Position numbers and translations under genes: made by a program. Positions 25,737 to 33,896 of a DNA stretch of 64,000 nucleotides are shown here, piece by piece. This stretch comes from Thermococcus cleftensis (GTDB taxonomy: Archaea; Methanobacteriota_B; Thermococci; Thermococcales; Thermococcaceae): assembly GCF_000265525.1 (NCBI RefSeq), contig NC_018015.1, positions 1,524,322 to 1,588,321 of the forward strand, read 5' to 3'. How positions within the stretch are numbered: position 1 is the first letter of the stretch; the number at the start of each line of letters is the position of its first letter. The notes below the pieces were generated by a model. The model was not told the origin of the DNA, searched no databases, and saw only the letters and a program-made list of their open reading frames with translations.

Positions 25737-26512
25737 TTCTTCCCTCCGAAGAGCGCTTTGAAGACCCTCTTAATCGGGCTCTCCGGCTCGGGAGCCTGCC
25801 ACTTGATTCCTGCGAGCTTGGCCGCGAGCTGCTTGATGGCTATGGCCGCCGGACTGGTCGGGTTCTTGATGACGAGCGGCACACCGTAGGCGGAGGCGCG
25901 CTTGACCTCTGGGTCCTCCGGTATCATTGCCAAGACAGGAACCTCAAGGATCGCCTCAATCTCTTCCTGGGTGAGTTCGGTCTTCTCGTTGGTGACCCTG
26001 TTGAGTATCGCTCCGAGCGGCAGGGTCCCAAGCTTCTCTGCTATGAGCTTGGTCTTGAGGGAGTCCGTGATGGCAGATATCTCGGGGTTGGTGACGATTA
26101 TCAGTTCCTTACCGATGAGGAGGGCTGTAACAGATGTCATCTCAAGACCTGCGGGGGCGTCAATGAGAACGAAGTCAGCCATCTGGCCGATTTCCCTGAT
26201 GAGCTGCCTGAGCCTCTCGGGCTTGGCCTTCTTGATCTTCTCCAGGCTGAGTCCTCCCGGTATGACCTTGACTCCAGCGGGTCCCTCGTATATTGCGTCC
26301 TTGAGGTCTGCCTCGCCTGCCAGGACGTCGTGGAGGGTTATTGGAATGTCCTCCATTCCAAGGACGAGGCTCAGGTTGGCCATGGTTATATCCGCGTCCA
26401 GCAGTATTACCTCCTTCCCGAACTGGGCCAATGCGACACCCAGGTTTGCAACCGTCGTTGTTTTACCGGTTCCACCCTTTCCAGATGCAAAAACAATTGA
26501 ACGGCCTTCCAA
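25733..26512 (-). CDS. minD: MinD/ParA-family ATPase, second copy
   Basis: A 259-residue MinD-type ATPase: KGGTGKTT at residues 11-18, DADITMANLSLVLG at 39-52, DAPAGLE near 120. Unlike the copy at 1657-2394 it ends in a basic amphipathic stretch (PIKRVFKALFGGKK) that resembles a MinD membrane-targeting helix. The start codon is TTG at 26512, chosen because GGAGGTG lies 10 bases upstream and no ATG is available. A TTTTATAC box lies near 26571-26578. It is coupled to the single-span membrane protein gene. Confidence 0.88.
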   Translation of the reverse strand: MEGRSIVFASGKGGTGKTTTVANLGVALAQFGKEVILLDADITMANLSLVLGMEDIPITLHDVLAGEADLKDAIYEGPAGVKVIPGGLSLEKIKKAKPERLRQLIREIGQMADFVLIDAPAGLEMTSVTALLIGKELIIVTNPEISAITDSLKTKLIAEKLGTLPLGAILNRVTNEKTELTQEEIEAILEVPVLAMIPEDPEVKRASAYGVPLVIKNPTSPAAIAIKQLAAKLAGIKWQAPEPESPIKRVFKALFGGKK

Positions 26513-26682
26513 AGTTCACACCTCCAGCGTAAGCGGTACCGCCTTTTTGCAGTGATCTCCGCGGCCTTTCGATTTTATACGGAGTGTTCAATTTGCGTGT
26601 ATGAACTATGCAGGCAATGCTTTTATTTTTTGCGGTTCATCTAGTGACAGGAGAAAAAGGTAGAGAAAAGACCGTCTTCAGT

Positions 26683-27528
26683 TTACTCTTCCTGGGCCTT
26701 CCCTTCGCCCTTTGACTCTCCCTCCCCGAGCATTTCCTTCTCAAGCTTCTTCTTTGCCACCTCGGCAGTATCCGACAGGCTCTTGAACAGCTTCAGCATC
26801 TCCATCGGCAGGGGAAGGATTATCACGTTGCTCTTGTCGCTGGCGACGTCGCTGATCGTCTGGAGCGTCCTCAGCTGCAGCGCCATCGGGTGCTCGCTGA
26901 TTATCTCCGCCGCCTCGCGGAGCTTTTCAGCCGCCTGCCTCTCTGCCTCCGCCAGGGTTATCCTGGCCCTCCTCTCCCTCTCGGCCTCGGCCTGCCTGGC
27001 CATCGCCCTCTGCATTCCACTCGGCAGCTCAACGTCCTTTATCTCGACCGTGCTGACCTTTATGCCCCATGGGTCAGTTGCCTCGTCGATTATCTTCTGG
27101 AGCTGGAGGTTGAGCTTCTCCCTCTCGCTGAGCAGCTCGTCGAGGTGGGCCTGGCCTATGACGCTCCTCAGCGTGGTCTGAGCTATCTGGCTGGTGGCCA
27201 TTATGTAGTTCGCCACCTGCGTCACGGCCTTCACCGGATCGACGACGCGGAAGTAGACCACGGCGTTCACCCTGACGGGCACGTTGTCCTTGGTTATGGT
27301 CTCCTGAACGGGCACGTCGAGGACCCTGGTCCTGAGGTCCACTATGACGGCCTTCTCGAAGATCGGGATTATGAAGAACAGTCCAGGCCCTCTGGCTCCC
27401 ACGACCCTTCCAAGGCGGAAGATGACGGCCCTCTCGTACTCCTTGACTATCTTTATTGCCGTCGCCAGGATAATCAAAACAAACAACAAAACAATCGAAA
27501 TAACCACGGTACTTGCCGTTATGGCCAT
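26683..27528 (-). CDS. Slipin (stomatin/prohibitin-family membrane protein)
   Basis: A 281-residue SPFH protein: an N-terminal membrane segment (about residues 5-26), then the conserved [18 protein letters not shown] region, the PHB domain to about residue 190, and a coiled-coil plus acidic C-terminus. It is the counterpart of Pyrococcus p-stomatin (PH1511), a known substrate of the adjacent NfeD protease. Start ATG 27528 lies directly at the stop of nfeD. A role in organising membrane patches or protease access is inferred from the family. Confidence 0.93.
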   Translation of the reverse strand: MAITASTVVISIVLLFVLIILATAIKIVKEYERAVIFRLGRVVGARGPGLFFIIPIFEKAVIVDLRTRVLDVPVQETITKDNVPVRVNAVVYFRVVDPVKAVTQVANYIMATSQIAQTTLRSVIGQAHLDELLSEREKLNLQLQKIIDEATDPWGIKVSTVEIKDVELPSGMQRAMARQAEAERERRARITLAEAERQAAEKLREAAEIISEHPMALQLRTLQTISDVASDKSNVIILPLPMEMLKLFKSLSDTAEVAKKKLEKEMLGEGESKGEGKAQEE

Positions 27529-28878
27529 TCATTCTCCCTCCTTCACTCCATCAACTTTTTCGACGATGAGGGTCAACCCCCTGACTTCAACAACTTTGAC
27601 CTTCTCCCCGACCGGGATTCTCCTCCCGTCCCTGCTCTCCGCCTTCCAGAGTTCCCCACGAAGCTTGACGACGCCCTCAGGGTCTACGTCTTCCACGACC
27701 TTTCCGACTTCCCCTATGAGCTCCTCTTTCCCGGCCTCGGGCTTTTTCCGGTGGGCTCTGACCACAGTGGCTGCACCGAAGAGGAAAAACAGCCCGAGCA
27801 GTATTGCCATGACCAGTATCGCTATACGCAGTACTGAGTACGTCTCACTCGTCACCAGGTACTCACCTCCGGCTCCGGTTCCGCTGAAGAGCAGAATGCC
27901 CCCTATGACGAAGGTCACAACCCCCGCGACTGTGAACAGGCCAAAGGTCGGCGTCAGGGCCTCGGCTATGAAGAATATCATCGCCAGCACTACCAGCAAC
28001 AGTCCTGCGCTCTCGTATCCAAAGTAGCCCAGGCCTAGGAGGCCAAGAACAAGCATTATCGCGCCCACCGTCTCGGGAACGTGCCAGCCCGGAGTTAGAA
28101 AACCGAAGATGAGGCCTATGAACCCCAGGTTCAGGAGGAGGTAGGCTATCGTGGGGTCTGTTATGTACTTGACGACCGTGTCTCTGAAGGACGGCTCGAT
28201 GTACATGAGCTCCGCGTCCCTGAGGTGAAGAGTCACCTTTCCCTTTCCAGCCACGGGGACTTTTGTCTCCATTCCGTCCGCCTTCTGGAGGAGCTCCTCA
28301 ACGTCGCTCGCAATGACCTCGATGACGCCGTACTTCAACGCCTCCTCGGGCGTTACGCTCCTGTCCTCGGTTATGAACTCTTCCGCCAGTGTTTCGTTCC
28401 TCCCGCTCACCCTCGCTAGCTCGCGAATGTAGGCGACGTAGAAGTTTGTTATCTTGGGAGGGGCTTCAACTATGCTCCCGTTGGTGGAGTAACCCAGTAT
28501 CGGCCTGCAGGCCCCTATGACAGTCCCGGGGGTCATCGCTATGAGGTGGGAGCTTAGTGCTATGTACGTCCCGGCGGAGGCGGCCATTCCCCCGGAGGGG
28601 TGGACGTAGATTATAACGGGAACCTTAGCGTTTTGAATCCTCGTGACGATCTCCTGCATAGCATCGCCCCTTCCGCCGGGTGTGTTCAGCTCTATGATTA
28701 TGGCGGAGGCGTTCGCCCTTTCGGCCTCGCTTATGTAGCGGTCGAACTGGTCCACCGTGTAGCCGGTTATCATGCCGTCCACTCTGGCGACGTAGACGAC
28801 GTTTTCCTTCCCGCTCACCCCCTGCTGGAGAATGAGCACAGCGAGTAGCAGAGCAATCAGCGCGAGCCTGGGCCTCAT
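27529..28878 (-). CDS. NfeD-type membrane serine protease
   Basis: A 449-residue protease equivalent to Pyrococcus PH1510. After a signal or anchor segment, a ClpP-like domain has the catalytic Ser in MAASAG (residue 101 from the chosen start) and a Lys 41 residues later (142), the same spacing as the Ser97/Lys138 dyad of PH1510. Four to five membrane helices (about 230-370) and a C-terminal NfeD OB-fold domain follow. ATG 28878 is behind GGTGG. It is transcribed with the slipin gene, its likely substrate. Confidence 0.93.
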   Translation of the reverse strand: MRPRLALIALLLAVLILQQGVSGKENVVYVARVDGMITGYTVDQFDRYISEAERANASAIIIELNTPGGRGDAMQEIVTRIQNAKVPVIIYVHPSGGMAASAGTYIALSSHLIAMTPGTVIGACRPILGYSTNGSIVEAPPKITNFYVAYIRELARVSGRNETLAEEFITEDRSVTPEEALKYGVIEVIASDVEELLQKADGMETKVPVAGKGKVTLHLRDAELMYIEPSFRDTVVKYITDPTIAYLLLNLGFIGLIFGFLTPGWHVPETVGAIMLVLGLLGLGYFGYESAGLLLVVLAMIFFIAEALTPTFGLFTVAGVVTFVIGGILLFSGTGAGGEYLVTSETYSVLRIAILVMAILLGLFFLFGAATVVRAHRKKPEAGKEELIGEVGKVVEDVDPEGVVKLRGELWKAESRDGRRIPVGEKVKVVEVRGLTLIVEKVDGVKEGE

Positions 28879-28968
28879 ATCCACCGCCAAATACTAATAC
28901 CACTCGAGGGTTTAAACCTTTTGCCTGCCGGCCAAAAGTGATTTATACTGTCCCGAGAACTCACCAAT

Positions 28969-29289
28969 ATGAGGCTGAAAACCCTTGCCAAGCTCTACCG
29001 GGTTGCTAAGGGTGAAGAAAAGGTCGCGAGGGCCTGGGAGCTCGTGAGGGAGGCAGTGAGATATTCCAGCCGCGAGCCTTACTGGGAGTTCCTCAGGCGG
29101 AGCTTCGACGTCCGCGCCGAGGACATCAAAGACGCCCTTCGCTTCCTCGAGGAGGCGGGCGAGGTTCAGATAAAGCGCTCCGTCGATGGGAAGAGGCTGT
29201 ACGTCTCGACCCTAAAGGATATAAGGGAAAACCCCGTTAGGCTCGACCGATGGCTGAGATCGATCTCGAAAAAACGGCCCGCGAGATGA
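28969..29289 (+). CDS. Hypothetical protein, winged-helix-like
   Basis: A 106-residue basic protein, mostly helical, with an RAEDIKDALRFLEEAGEV...SVDGKRLYVS stretch that looks like the recognition helix and wing of a winged helix fold. No family recognised. TTTATACT at 28942-28949 lies about 24 bases before the ATG, so the mRNA should be leaderless. Its 3' end overlaps the DNA glycosylase gene by 40 bases. Confidence 0.6.
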   Translation: MRLKTLAKLYRVAKGEEKVARAWELVREAVRYSSREPYWEFLRRSFDVRAEDIKDALRFLEEAGEVQIKRSVDGKRLYVSTLKDIRENPVRLDRWLRSISKKRPAR

Positions 29290-30110
29290 TACGCAACGGC
29301 ACGTGGGTATTTAAGGACGGGACGTTCTATCAGGCCATCTGGCTGAGCACCGGAAGGGTCGGAATCGTTGCCTACGACGGGGACTTCCACTTTCCCGGGG
29401 ATTGGGGGAGGAGGGAGCGAAAAGAAGCGAGGGATAGGCTGGCCTTTGTTCTCGGCCTCGATACGGACCTAGATTCATTCTACGCCGAGATAGGCGACTC
29501 CCCCTTTGCTTTTCTCATTGACGAGTTCTACGGCCTGACGGTTCCAGCAGCGCCGAGCCCGTACCAGGCCCTGGTTGAAGTGGTGGCCCAGCAGCAGGTC
29601 AGCTTCGAGTTCGCCCAGAGGACGATTAGAAACCTCGTCGAACTGGCGGGGGAGCCCGTTGGGGGCATCTACGCCTTTCCGCGCCCCGAGAGAATAGTGT
29701 CTCTGAGCGAAGAGGGGCTCAAAAAAGCGAAGCTCGGCTACCGCGCGGGCTACATAAAGGGCCTCACGAAGCTATACCTGAGCGGAAAGTTCGACCTTGA
29801 GCTCTGGGACTGGAGCGTTGATGACGCGGTAAAATACCTCACAAAGTTCCGCGGAATAGGGAAGTGGAGCGCCGAGCTTTTCCTCGCCTACGGCCTCAGG
29901 AAGAACGTCTATCCTGCGGGTGATTTAGGTCTAAGGAGGGGAATAGCAAAGATTTTCGGGAAGAGCGTTAAAGAGGTTAAGGAAAAGGATGTCCGCGAGG
30001 TCATTGAACCCTACGGGAAGTGGAAGGGACTTCTGGCGTTTTACGTTCTCTGCTACGACAGGAAAACCGAGCTGGAGAGGAAGTTTAAAATACAAAACCG
30101 CCGAAGTTAG
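29250..30110 (+). CDS. AlkA-type DNA glycosylase (HhH-GPD)
   Basis: A 286-residue 3-methyladenine DNA glycosylase II-like enzyme that removes alkylated bases. A divergent N-terminal domain is followed by the helix-hairpin-helix FRGIGKWSAELFL (about 205-217) and the catalytic Asp in YPAGDLGLRRG near residue 227. The absence of C-terminal Cys clusters separates it from endonuclease III and MutY. It begins at ATG 29250 inside the preceding gene, in a different frame. Confidence 0.9.
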   Translation: MAEIDLEKTAREMIRNGTWVFKDGTFYQAIWLSTGRVGIVAYDGDFHFPGDWGRRERKEARDRLAFVLGLDTDLDSFYAEIGDSPFAFLIDEFYGLTVPAAPSPYQALVEVVAQQQVSFEFAQRTIRNLVELAGEPVGGIYAFPRPERIVSLSEEGLKKAKLGYRAGYIKGLTKLYLSGKFDLELWDWSVDDAVKYLTKFRGIGKWSAELFLAYGLRKNVYPAGDLGLRRGIAKIFGKSVKEVKEKDVREVIEPYGKWKGLLAFYVLCYDRKTELERKFKIQNRRS

Positions 30111-30122
30111 GCCGGTGGTGGG

Positions 30123-30290
30123 ATGCTGGTGGACATGAAAACCCTCACACTCATAATGGAAACCCGAAGGAAGAGGGCCCCTAAGAAAGGCTCCGCCGGA
30201 AAGATGCTCGGGATACTCGAGGGAAAACTACCGGAGGGCATGACGAGCGTCGAGCTGATAAGGAAACTCAGGGAGGAGGGGTATGATTAG
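30123..30290 (+). CDS. VapB-like antitoxin, 55 residues
   Basis: A short basic protein (MLVDMKTLTLIMETRRKRAP, later MTSVELIRKLREEGYD). Its size, basic composition and 8-base overlap with a PIN-domain start identify it as the antitoxin of a VapBC pair. The start could be ATG 30123 or ATG 30135; both have GGTGG upstream. The partner toxin is truncated (next entry), so the antitoxin may be relic or act on a toxin elsewhere. Confidence 0.6.
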   Translation: MLVDMKTLTLIMETRRKRAPKKGSAGKMLGILEGKLPEGMTSVELIRKLREEGYD

Positions 30291-30408
30291 GGTGTACATC
30301 GACACGAACGTCCTCCTGAACGTCTGGTTCAAGGAGGAAGACCCAAAAACCGGGGCCAGGTTGTCCGAGGAATTCCTTGAATGGCTTTGGTCGCGTGAGG
30401 AACCATGA
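30283..30408 (+). pseudogene. Truncated VapC toxin (PIN domain N-terminus)
   Basis: Forty-one codons beginning MIRVYIDTNVLLNVWF, an exact PIN-domain opening with the first catalytic Asp (residue 7), then a stop at 30406-30408. A functional VapC needs about 130 residues and three to four acidic residues; the rest is missing and is not found in the following frames. The next gene starts within its stop, so a deletion may have joined the remnant to it. Confidence 0.7.
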
Positions 30409-30734
30409 GGCTGGAGATAACCCTGCCCAGGGATAAGTTCAAGTGCCTAAAGGGGAGAGACGTTGAGGCGCTCATCGAAGGACACCTCCCACGGGTTGAA
30501 GAAACGCTGAAGGCGGAGCGCGAGGAGTTCCTGAGGGAGAAGGTCTCCAAGCTTGAGGAGAAGCTCCGAGAGATGGAGGAGGAGATTGAAGAGCTTAAGG
30601 AGTTCTACGAGAAGGCTTTGAGGGACAGGGAGTTCATGACCGCCGAGCGCGACAGGCTGAGGAAGGAGAACGAGGAGCTGAGGAAGGCCGTTGAGGAGAG
30701 AAAGCGGGAGCTTAAGAAAGTTCACGGATCGTGA
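30405..30734 (+). CDS. Coiled-coil hypothetical protein
   Basis: A 109-residue protein: a short beta-like N-terminus (MRLEITLPRDKFKCLKG) followed by an almost uninterrupted coiled coil from about residue 30 to the end, rich in Glu, Lys and Arg. No family recognised. It has the same plan (short N-terminal domain plus coiled coil) as the gene at 31754-32152, so the two may be related. It starts inside the stop of the vapC remnant. Confidence 0.6.
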   Translation: MRLEITLPRDKFKCLKGRDVEALIEGHLPRVEETLKAEREEFLREKVSKLEEKLREMEEEIEELKEFYEKALRDREFMTAERDRLRKENEELRKAVEERKRELKKVHGS

Positions 30735-30793
30735 ACAAGCCGTTCATGGAGTGTGAACGAAAAGTTCATAAATCATGAACGAGAGCCGGTAAC

Positions 30794-31402
30794 ATGCATG
30801 AACTGGTATCAACCGAAGAGAGGATCAGGATCCTCGCCTACGCGCTTGAGCGCCATCGGGTGGGGGTCGAAGAAACCGCGAGGGCAACTGGTCTAAGTAA
30901 GGGCCTCGTCTCCAAAACCCTGCACCTTCTTGTGAAGTACGGCATGGCCAAGAAATCCGGCAGGGGATTCACTGTACTCAGCGTTCCGAGAACCCGGGAG
31001 CTCAAGAGGTTCATCAACTTTATGTGGCTCTCCAAAAAGCTGGAGCCCCTGAAGAGCGGGTGGGTCATTGCCCTCGGGGTGTACGGAAGCTTTGCAACCG
31101 GGGAAAATACGCCAGAAAGTGATCTCGACGTCTGGGTCTTCGTCGAGAGGCCGAGCATAGCTAGATCCGCCTCCCTGAAGAGGGAGATAGAAAAGTCCAC
31201 CGGCAGGGAGGTCAATCTCCTCGTTCTCACGCCCGAGAGGGTTAGAAAGCTCAGGACCAACGACCCGGTTTTCTACTACTCACTCGCCTACGGTTCGATG
31301 ATAATATGGGGGGAGAACCTTGAGCGGATTCGAGAGATGCCTCGAAAGGAACCTGTTGAGAAGGGTTCCACCGTCCCCGGAGAAGGGCTGGTTGAGCATT
31401 AA
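30794..31402 (+). CDS. HTH plus minimal nucleotidyltransferase (MNT) protein
   Basis: A 202-residue protein. A winged helix-turn-helix (ARATGLSKGLVSKTLHLLV, about 29-47) precedes a polymerase-beta-type nucleotidyltransferase core with GSF at 98-100 and the metal Asp pair D110 and D112 in SDLDVWV. In HEPN/MNT systems such proteins silence the HEPN toxin, in known cases by adding AMP to it. The next gene is a HEPN protein that overlaps this one by 83 bases, which supports the pairing; the HTH may allow self-regulation. Confidence 0.82.
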   Translation: MHELVSTEERIRILAYALERHRVGVEETARATGLSKGLVSKTLHLLVKYGMAKKSGRGFTVLSVPRTRELKRFINFMWLSKKLEPLKSGWVIALGVYGSFATGENTPESDLDVWVFVERPSIARSASLKREIEKSTGREVNLLVLTPERVRKLRTNDPVFYYSLAYGSMIIWGENLERIREMPRKEPVEKGSTVPGEGLVEH

Positions 31403-31757
31403 ACGCGCCGGGGACTGGCTCGAAGAGGCGAGGAGAAACCTCACCTACGGCTCGTACCGGACGTCCCTCATGGCATCTTATATGGCCATGTTCCACGCCG
31501 CCAGGGCGGTTCTTTTCCGCGACGGCTGGAGGGAGAAGAGCCACTACTGCATCGCCCGTTACCTTGAGGAATTCTACGTTAAACGCGGGAAGCTGGAGGG
31601 GACGTGGGTCGAACTCCTGGACAGAATGAGGGAGCTGAGGCACGAGGACCAGTACGACATAGTCTATGAACCCGACGCTGAGGAGGTCGAGGAGGCGATA
31701 AAAATAGCGGAGGAGTTCTTATCCCTCATGAAAAAACTCCTGGAGGAAAAAGTATGA
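31320..31757 (+). CDS. HEPN-domain protein, partner of the MNT gene
   Basis: A 145-residue helical protein of the archaeal HEPN family: SIKRAGDWLEEARRNL, then SYMAMFHAARAVLF, EKSHYCIARYLEEFY, and a MRELRHEDQYDI stretch carrying a spaced R...H pair like the HEPN RNase motif. The start is TTG 31320 after GGGGGAG; the extra N-terminal residues (NLLRRVPPSPEKG) match related Thermococcales proteins, which argues against the later TTG at 31392. The 83-base overlap with the MNT gene is unusually long. The ATG of the next gene overlaps its stop. Confidence 0.8.
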   Translation: MSGFERCLERNLLRRVPPSPEKGWLSIKRAGDWLEEARRNLTYGSYRTSLMASYMAMFHAARAVLFRDGWREKSHYCIARYLEEFYVKRGKLEGTWVELLDRMRELRHEDQYDIVYEPDAEEVEEAIKIAEEFLSLMKKLLEEKV

Positions 31758-32152
31758 GGCTCATCATCAGGCCCGAGAAGGGCTTCGGGAAAATCGAGGT
31801 TGAGCTCGATGAGAGCCTGTGGAAGAGTATCGAGGAGCTTGCCGAGCGCTACGGCGTTTCTCCCGAGAGGGTCGTTGAGATAGCTTTAACCGGCGAGTTC
31901 CGTGAGCCGAGGGGGAACCTTGAGGAGCTTGAGGAGAGGGTGAAGGAACTTGAGGAGAAAACGTGGGCGCTTGAGAAGGAGTACTCCTCCCTACGCTTCA
32001 AGGCCTACGGCCTGAGCGAGGACAACAAGATACTCGCCATCGAGCTTTCAGGTTTAATGGCCGAGAACAGCGGGCTTAAGAGGTTCCTGGGAAAGAAGCC
32101 CGAGCGCAACATCGAGCTGAGAAAGCTTATATCCTACTACCTGCAAGGTTGA
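31754..32152 (+). CDS. Hypothetical protein with coiled coil
   Basis: A 132-residue protein with an N-terminal beta-like segment and a ribbon-helix-helix-like stretch (SLWKSIEELAERYGVSPERVVEIAL, about 21-45, given only as a resemblance), then a coiled coil. It is coupled to the HEPN gene by an ATGA overlap, so it may belong to the same toxin-antitoxin-like module. Its 3' end carries the promoter of the C/D RNA that starts 8 bases after its stop. Confidence 0.6.
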   Translation: MRLIIRPEKGFGKIEVELDESLWKSIEELAERYGVSPERVVEIALTGEFREPRGNLEELEERVKELEEKTWALEKEYSSLRFKAYGLSEDNKILAIELSGLMAENSGLKRFLGKKPERNIELRKLISYYLQG

Positions 32153-32159
32153 ACCGCGG

Positions 32160-32207
32160 ATGATGACAGCGAATTGCACTGATGTTGATGACGAGGACTG
32201 GCCCTGA
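32160..32207 (+). ncRNA. Box C/D guide RNA (2'-O-methylation)
   Basis: All four boxes are exact and correctly spaced: C ATGATGA 32160-32166, 12-nt guide 32167-32178, D' CTGA 32179-32182, 3-nt spacer, C' TGATGA 32186-32191, 12-nt guide 32192-32203, D CTGA 32204-32207. Twelve-nt guides with a short D'-C' spacer are the archaeal norm. TTATAT at 32128-32133, inside the end of the preceding gene, is placed to start transcription near 32157, just before box C. Predicted methylation sites are the residues paired 5 nt from D and D'; targets not assigned. Confidence 0.9.
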
Positions 32208-32210
32208 CGC

Positions 32211-32294
32211 CGTCCCGGGCGGGCCGTGACGATTCCAAGACGGGCTGAGCCGAGGCGATGACGTACCCTATGAGCGCCGAGCCCGTCCGGGGCG
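32211..32294 (+). ncRNA. C/D-like RNA closed by a 14-bp GC-rich stem
   Basis: Directly after the C/D RNA, positions 32211-32224 pair with 32281-32294 in a continuous 14-bp helix with two G-U pairs. Just inside lie a C-like box GTGACGA (32226-32232), a 12-nt guide (32233-32244), an exact D' CTGA (32245-32248), a C'-like CGATGA (32256-32261) and a D-like CCGA (32277-32280). Each imperfect box differs from consensus by one T-to-C change. The D' guide fits 11 of 12 positions of the conserved 23S segment CCCGUCUUGAAA. It is either a real guide RNA with variant K-turns or a new structured RNA. Confidence 0.6.
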
Positions 32295-32372
32295 TTGAAT
32301 AAACCGCAAATTCTGGAAAAATTTATAAAGCAAATGCACGTTTCTTTACCTTAACGGCCGGAGGTGTGCACC

Positions 32373-33350
32373 ATGAGAAGGATAGGTGCCCTGGTAATCA
32401 TCTTGGTTGTGCTGGCGATGTTTTCAGCGGCCCCGGTGTCCTCCGCCGGGACTGACCTCAGCGGCTATACCATCTGCGTCGATGCGGGCCACGGCGGTAC
32501 CGACCCGGGAGCGGTTGCGAACGGCGTTGAGGAGAAGGACATCAACCTTGCCATAGCACTGAAGGTTGCGAAGCTGCTCGAGGCCGACGGGGCAAGGGTA
32601 GTCCTCACGAGGGACGGCGACTACTACGTTTCCCTCTCCGACAGGGTCAGCATAGCCAACTCCGCCGGTTGCGACATCTTCATCAGCATACACGCCAACG
32701 CCGCGAGCGACACCTCAGCGAGCGGCTTTGAGGTCTACCACTACTACGGTTCCACCAAAGGTAATCTCCTTGCGACATACGTCGATGAGGAGATTGCCAA
32801 GGTTATCCCCCTACAGAACAGGGGCGTTAAAGAGGCCGGCTTCTACGTCCTCAAGTACACCTCCATGCCCGCCATACTCATCGAGACGGGCTTTGTCACG
32901 AACACCTACGACGTGAGCATAATAACCGACGAGAGCTACCAGTGGCGCTATGCATACGCGATCCTCTACGGTGTCCAGCGCTACTTCGGTGTTCCCGTGC
33001 ATGACCCCGTCCCGACTGTCACGGGTATAAGATTCGCCCAGCACGACGGTTACTTCCGCGTCGTCCTCGACCTGAGCCAGCCGGTTGCTTACCACGTCTA
33101 CTACACCTCGTATTCGAGCGGTTATCACTTGGTCATCCAGCTCGACAACGCCCGGCTTTCAGACCTGGGCTGGCCGGTCTACGGCGACTGGCAGTACACA
33201 TACACCGGCTCCCCAACGGCTCCCTACATCTACGCCACCGAGAGTAACGGCTACGTCTTCATCGTCCTCGTTCTCAACACGCCGTACCTGCCCTACAACT
33301 CCTTCACGCTCAGCAACCCCGACAGAATAGTGGTCGACGTCTACGGCTGA
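32373..33350 (+). CDS. Secreted N-acetylmuramoyl-L-alanine amidase-like protein (Amidase_3 plus AMIN)
   Basis: A 325-residue exported protein with a signal peptide ending near SAAPVSSAG. The Amidase_3 domain keeps the zinc and catalytic residues: His40 in DAGHGG, Glu54 in VEEKD, His107 in ISIHAN and Glu171 in LIETGF. The C-terminal 110 residues are beta-rich and resemble an AMIN domain, which binds envelope polymers in bacteria. Thermococcales have no murein, so the substrate is unknown; family members were probably acquired from bacteria. ATG 32373 follows GGAGGTG, with TTTATAAA at 32322-32329. Confidence 0.88.
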   Translation: MRRIGALVIILVVLAMFSAAPVSSAGTDLSGYTICVDAGHGGTDPGAVANGVEEKDINLAIALKVAKLLEADGARVVLTRDGDYYVSLSDRVSIANSAGCDIFISIHANAASDTSASGFEVYHYYGSTKGNLLATYVDEEIAKVIPLQNRGVKEAGFYVLKYTSMPAILIETGFVTNTYDVSIITDESYQWRYAYAILYGVQRYFGVPVHDPVPTVTGIRFAQHDGYFRVVLDLSQPVAYHVYYTSYSSGYHLVIQLDNARLSDLGWPVYGDWQYTYTGSPTAPYIYATESNGYVFIVLVLNTPYLPYNSFTLSNPDRIVVDVYG

Positions 33351-33838
33351 CGCCTTCCCCGCTTTTTTCGTCTTTTCCTCGGTATCAGCCTCACCGGGCT
33401 GCCGCAGTCGGGACATATTCCGCCGGGCGGTTCCTCTTTAAAGCGCTTTCCGCAGCCGATGCAGACGTAGTTCCAGCGGATCACGCGCTTTATCCCGCCC
33501 TTGAGTGTTTTGAACTCTATCCCGAGCGTTTTCGCAATGTTCTGGAGGTTGTAGTCGTCGGTGAAGAGGACTCCTCCCAGCTCGTACGCCAGGGCAAGAA
33601 CCTCGATATCGGCCTCACTCAGCTCGCCGAGCTCGCCCGTTCTCTTTGCGGCTTCCCTAACGGCCTCAATGCTCCCCCTCGACGGCTGGAGAACCCTGAC
33701 CTTGCCCGCGCCAATCAGGCCCTCAAGGAAGAGCCTCGACTCGGGGTCCTTGACCTCATCGACGACCCTGGGCGTTGTAACCCCCTCAACGTCAGCCCCC
33801 TGAATGAATATCGCGGTGTCTATGACCTGGACCTTCAT
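33341..33838 (-). CDS. nob1: Nob1-like ribosomal RNA endonuclease (PIN plus zinc ribbon)
   Basis: A 165-residue PIN nuclease with a C-terminal zinc ribbon, the archaeal form of Nob1, which trims the 3' end of 16S rRNA. The PIN Asp is at residue 7 (VIDTAIF), with further acidic residues in EVKD and FTDDYN. The ribbon carries CIGC and CPDC near 130-150, followed by a very basic tail. ATG 33838. It converges on the amidase gene with a 10-base overlap. Confidence 0.9.
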   Translation of the reverse strand: MKVQVIDTAIFIQGADVEGVTTPRVVDEVKDPESRLFLEGLIGAGKVRVLQPSRGSIEAVREAAKRTGELGELSEADIEVLALAYELGGVLFTDDYNLQNIAKTLGIEFKTLKGGIKRVIRWNYVCIGCGKRFKEEPPGGICPDCGSPVRLIPRKRRKKRGRRQP

Positions 33839-33896
33839 GGCCTAAACTCGGGGAAACCCTTTTTTAGATTTCCGTCGAAATGACATCGGTGGGAGC

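Noticed and set aside
32208-32300. H/ACA RNA interpretation of the GC-rich stem RNA
   Set aside because: The long stem fits a lower stem, but no ACA follows it, and no upper stem can be drawn that places a K-turn correctly. The C/D-like boxes fit better.
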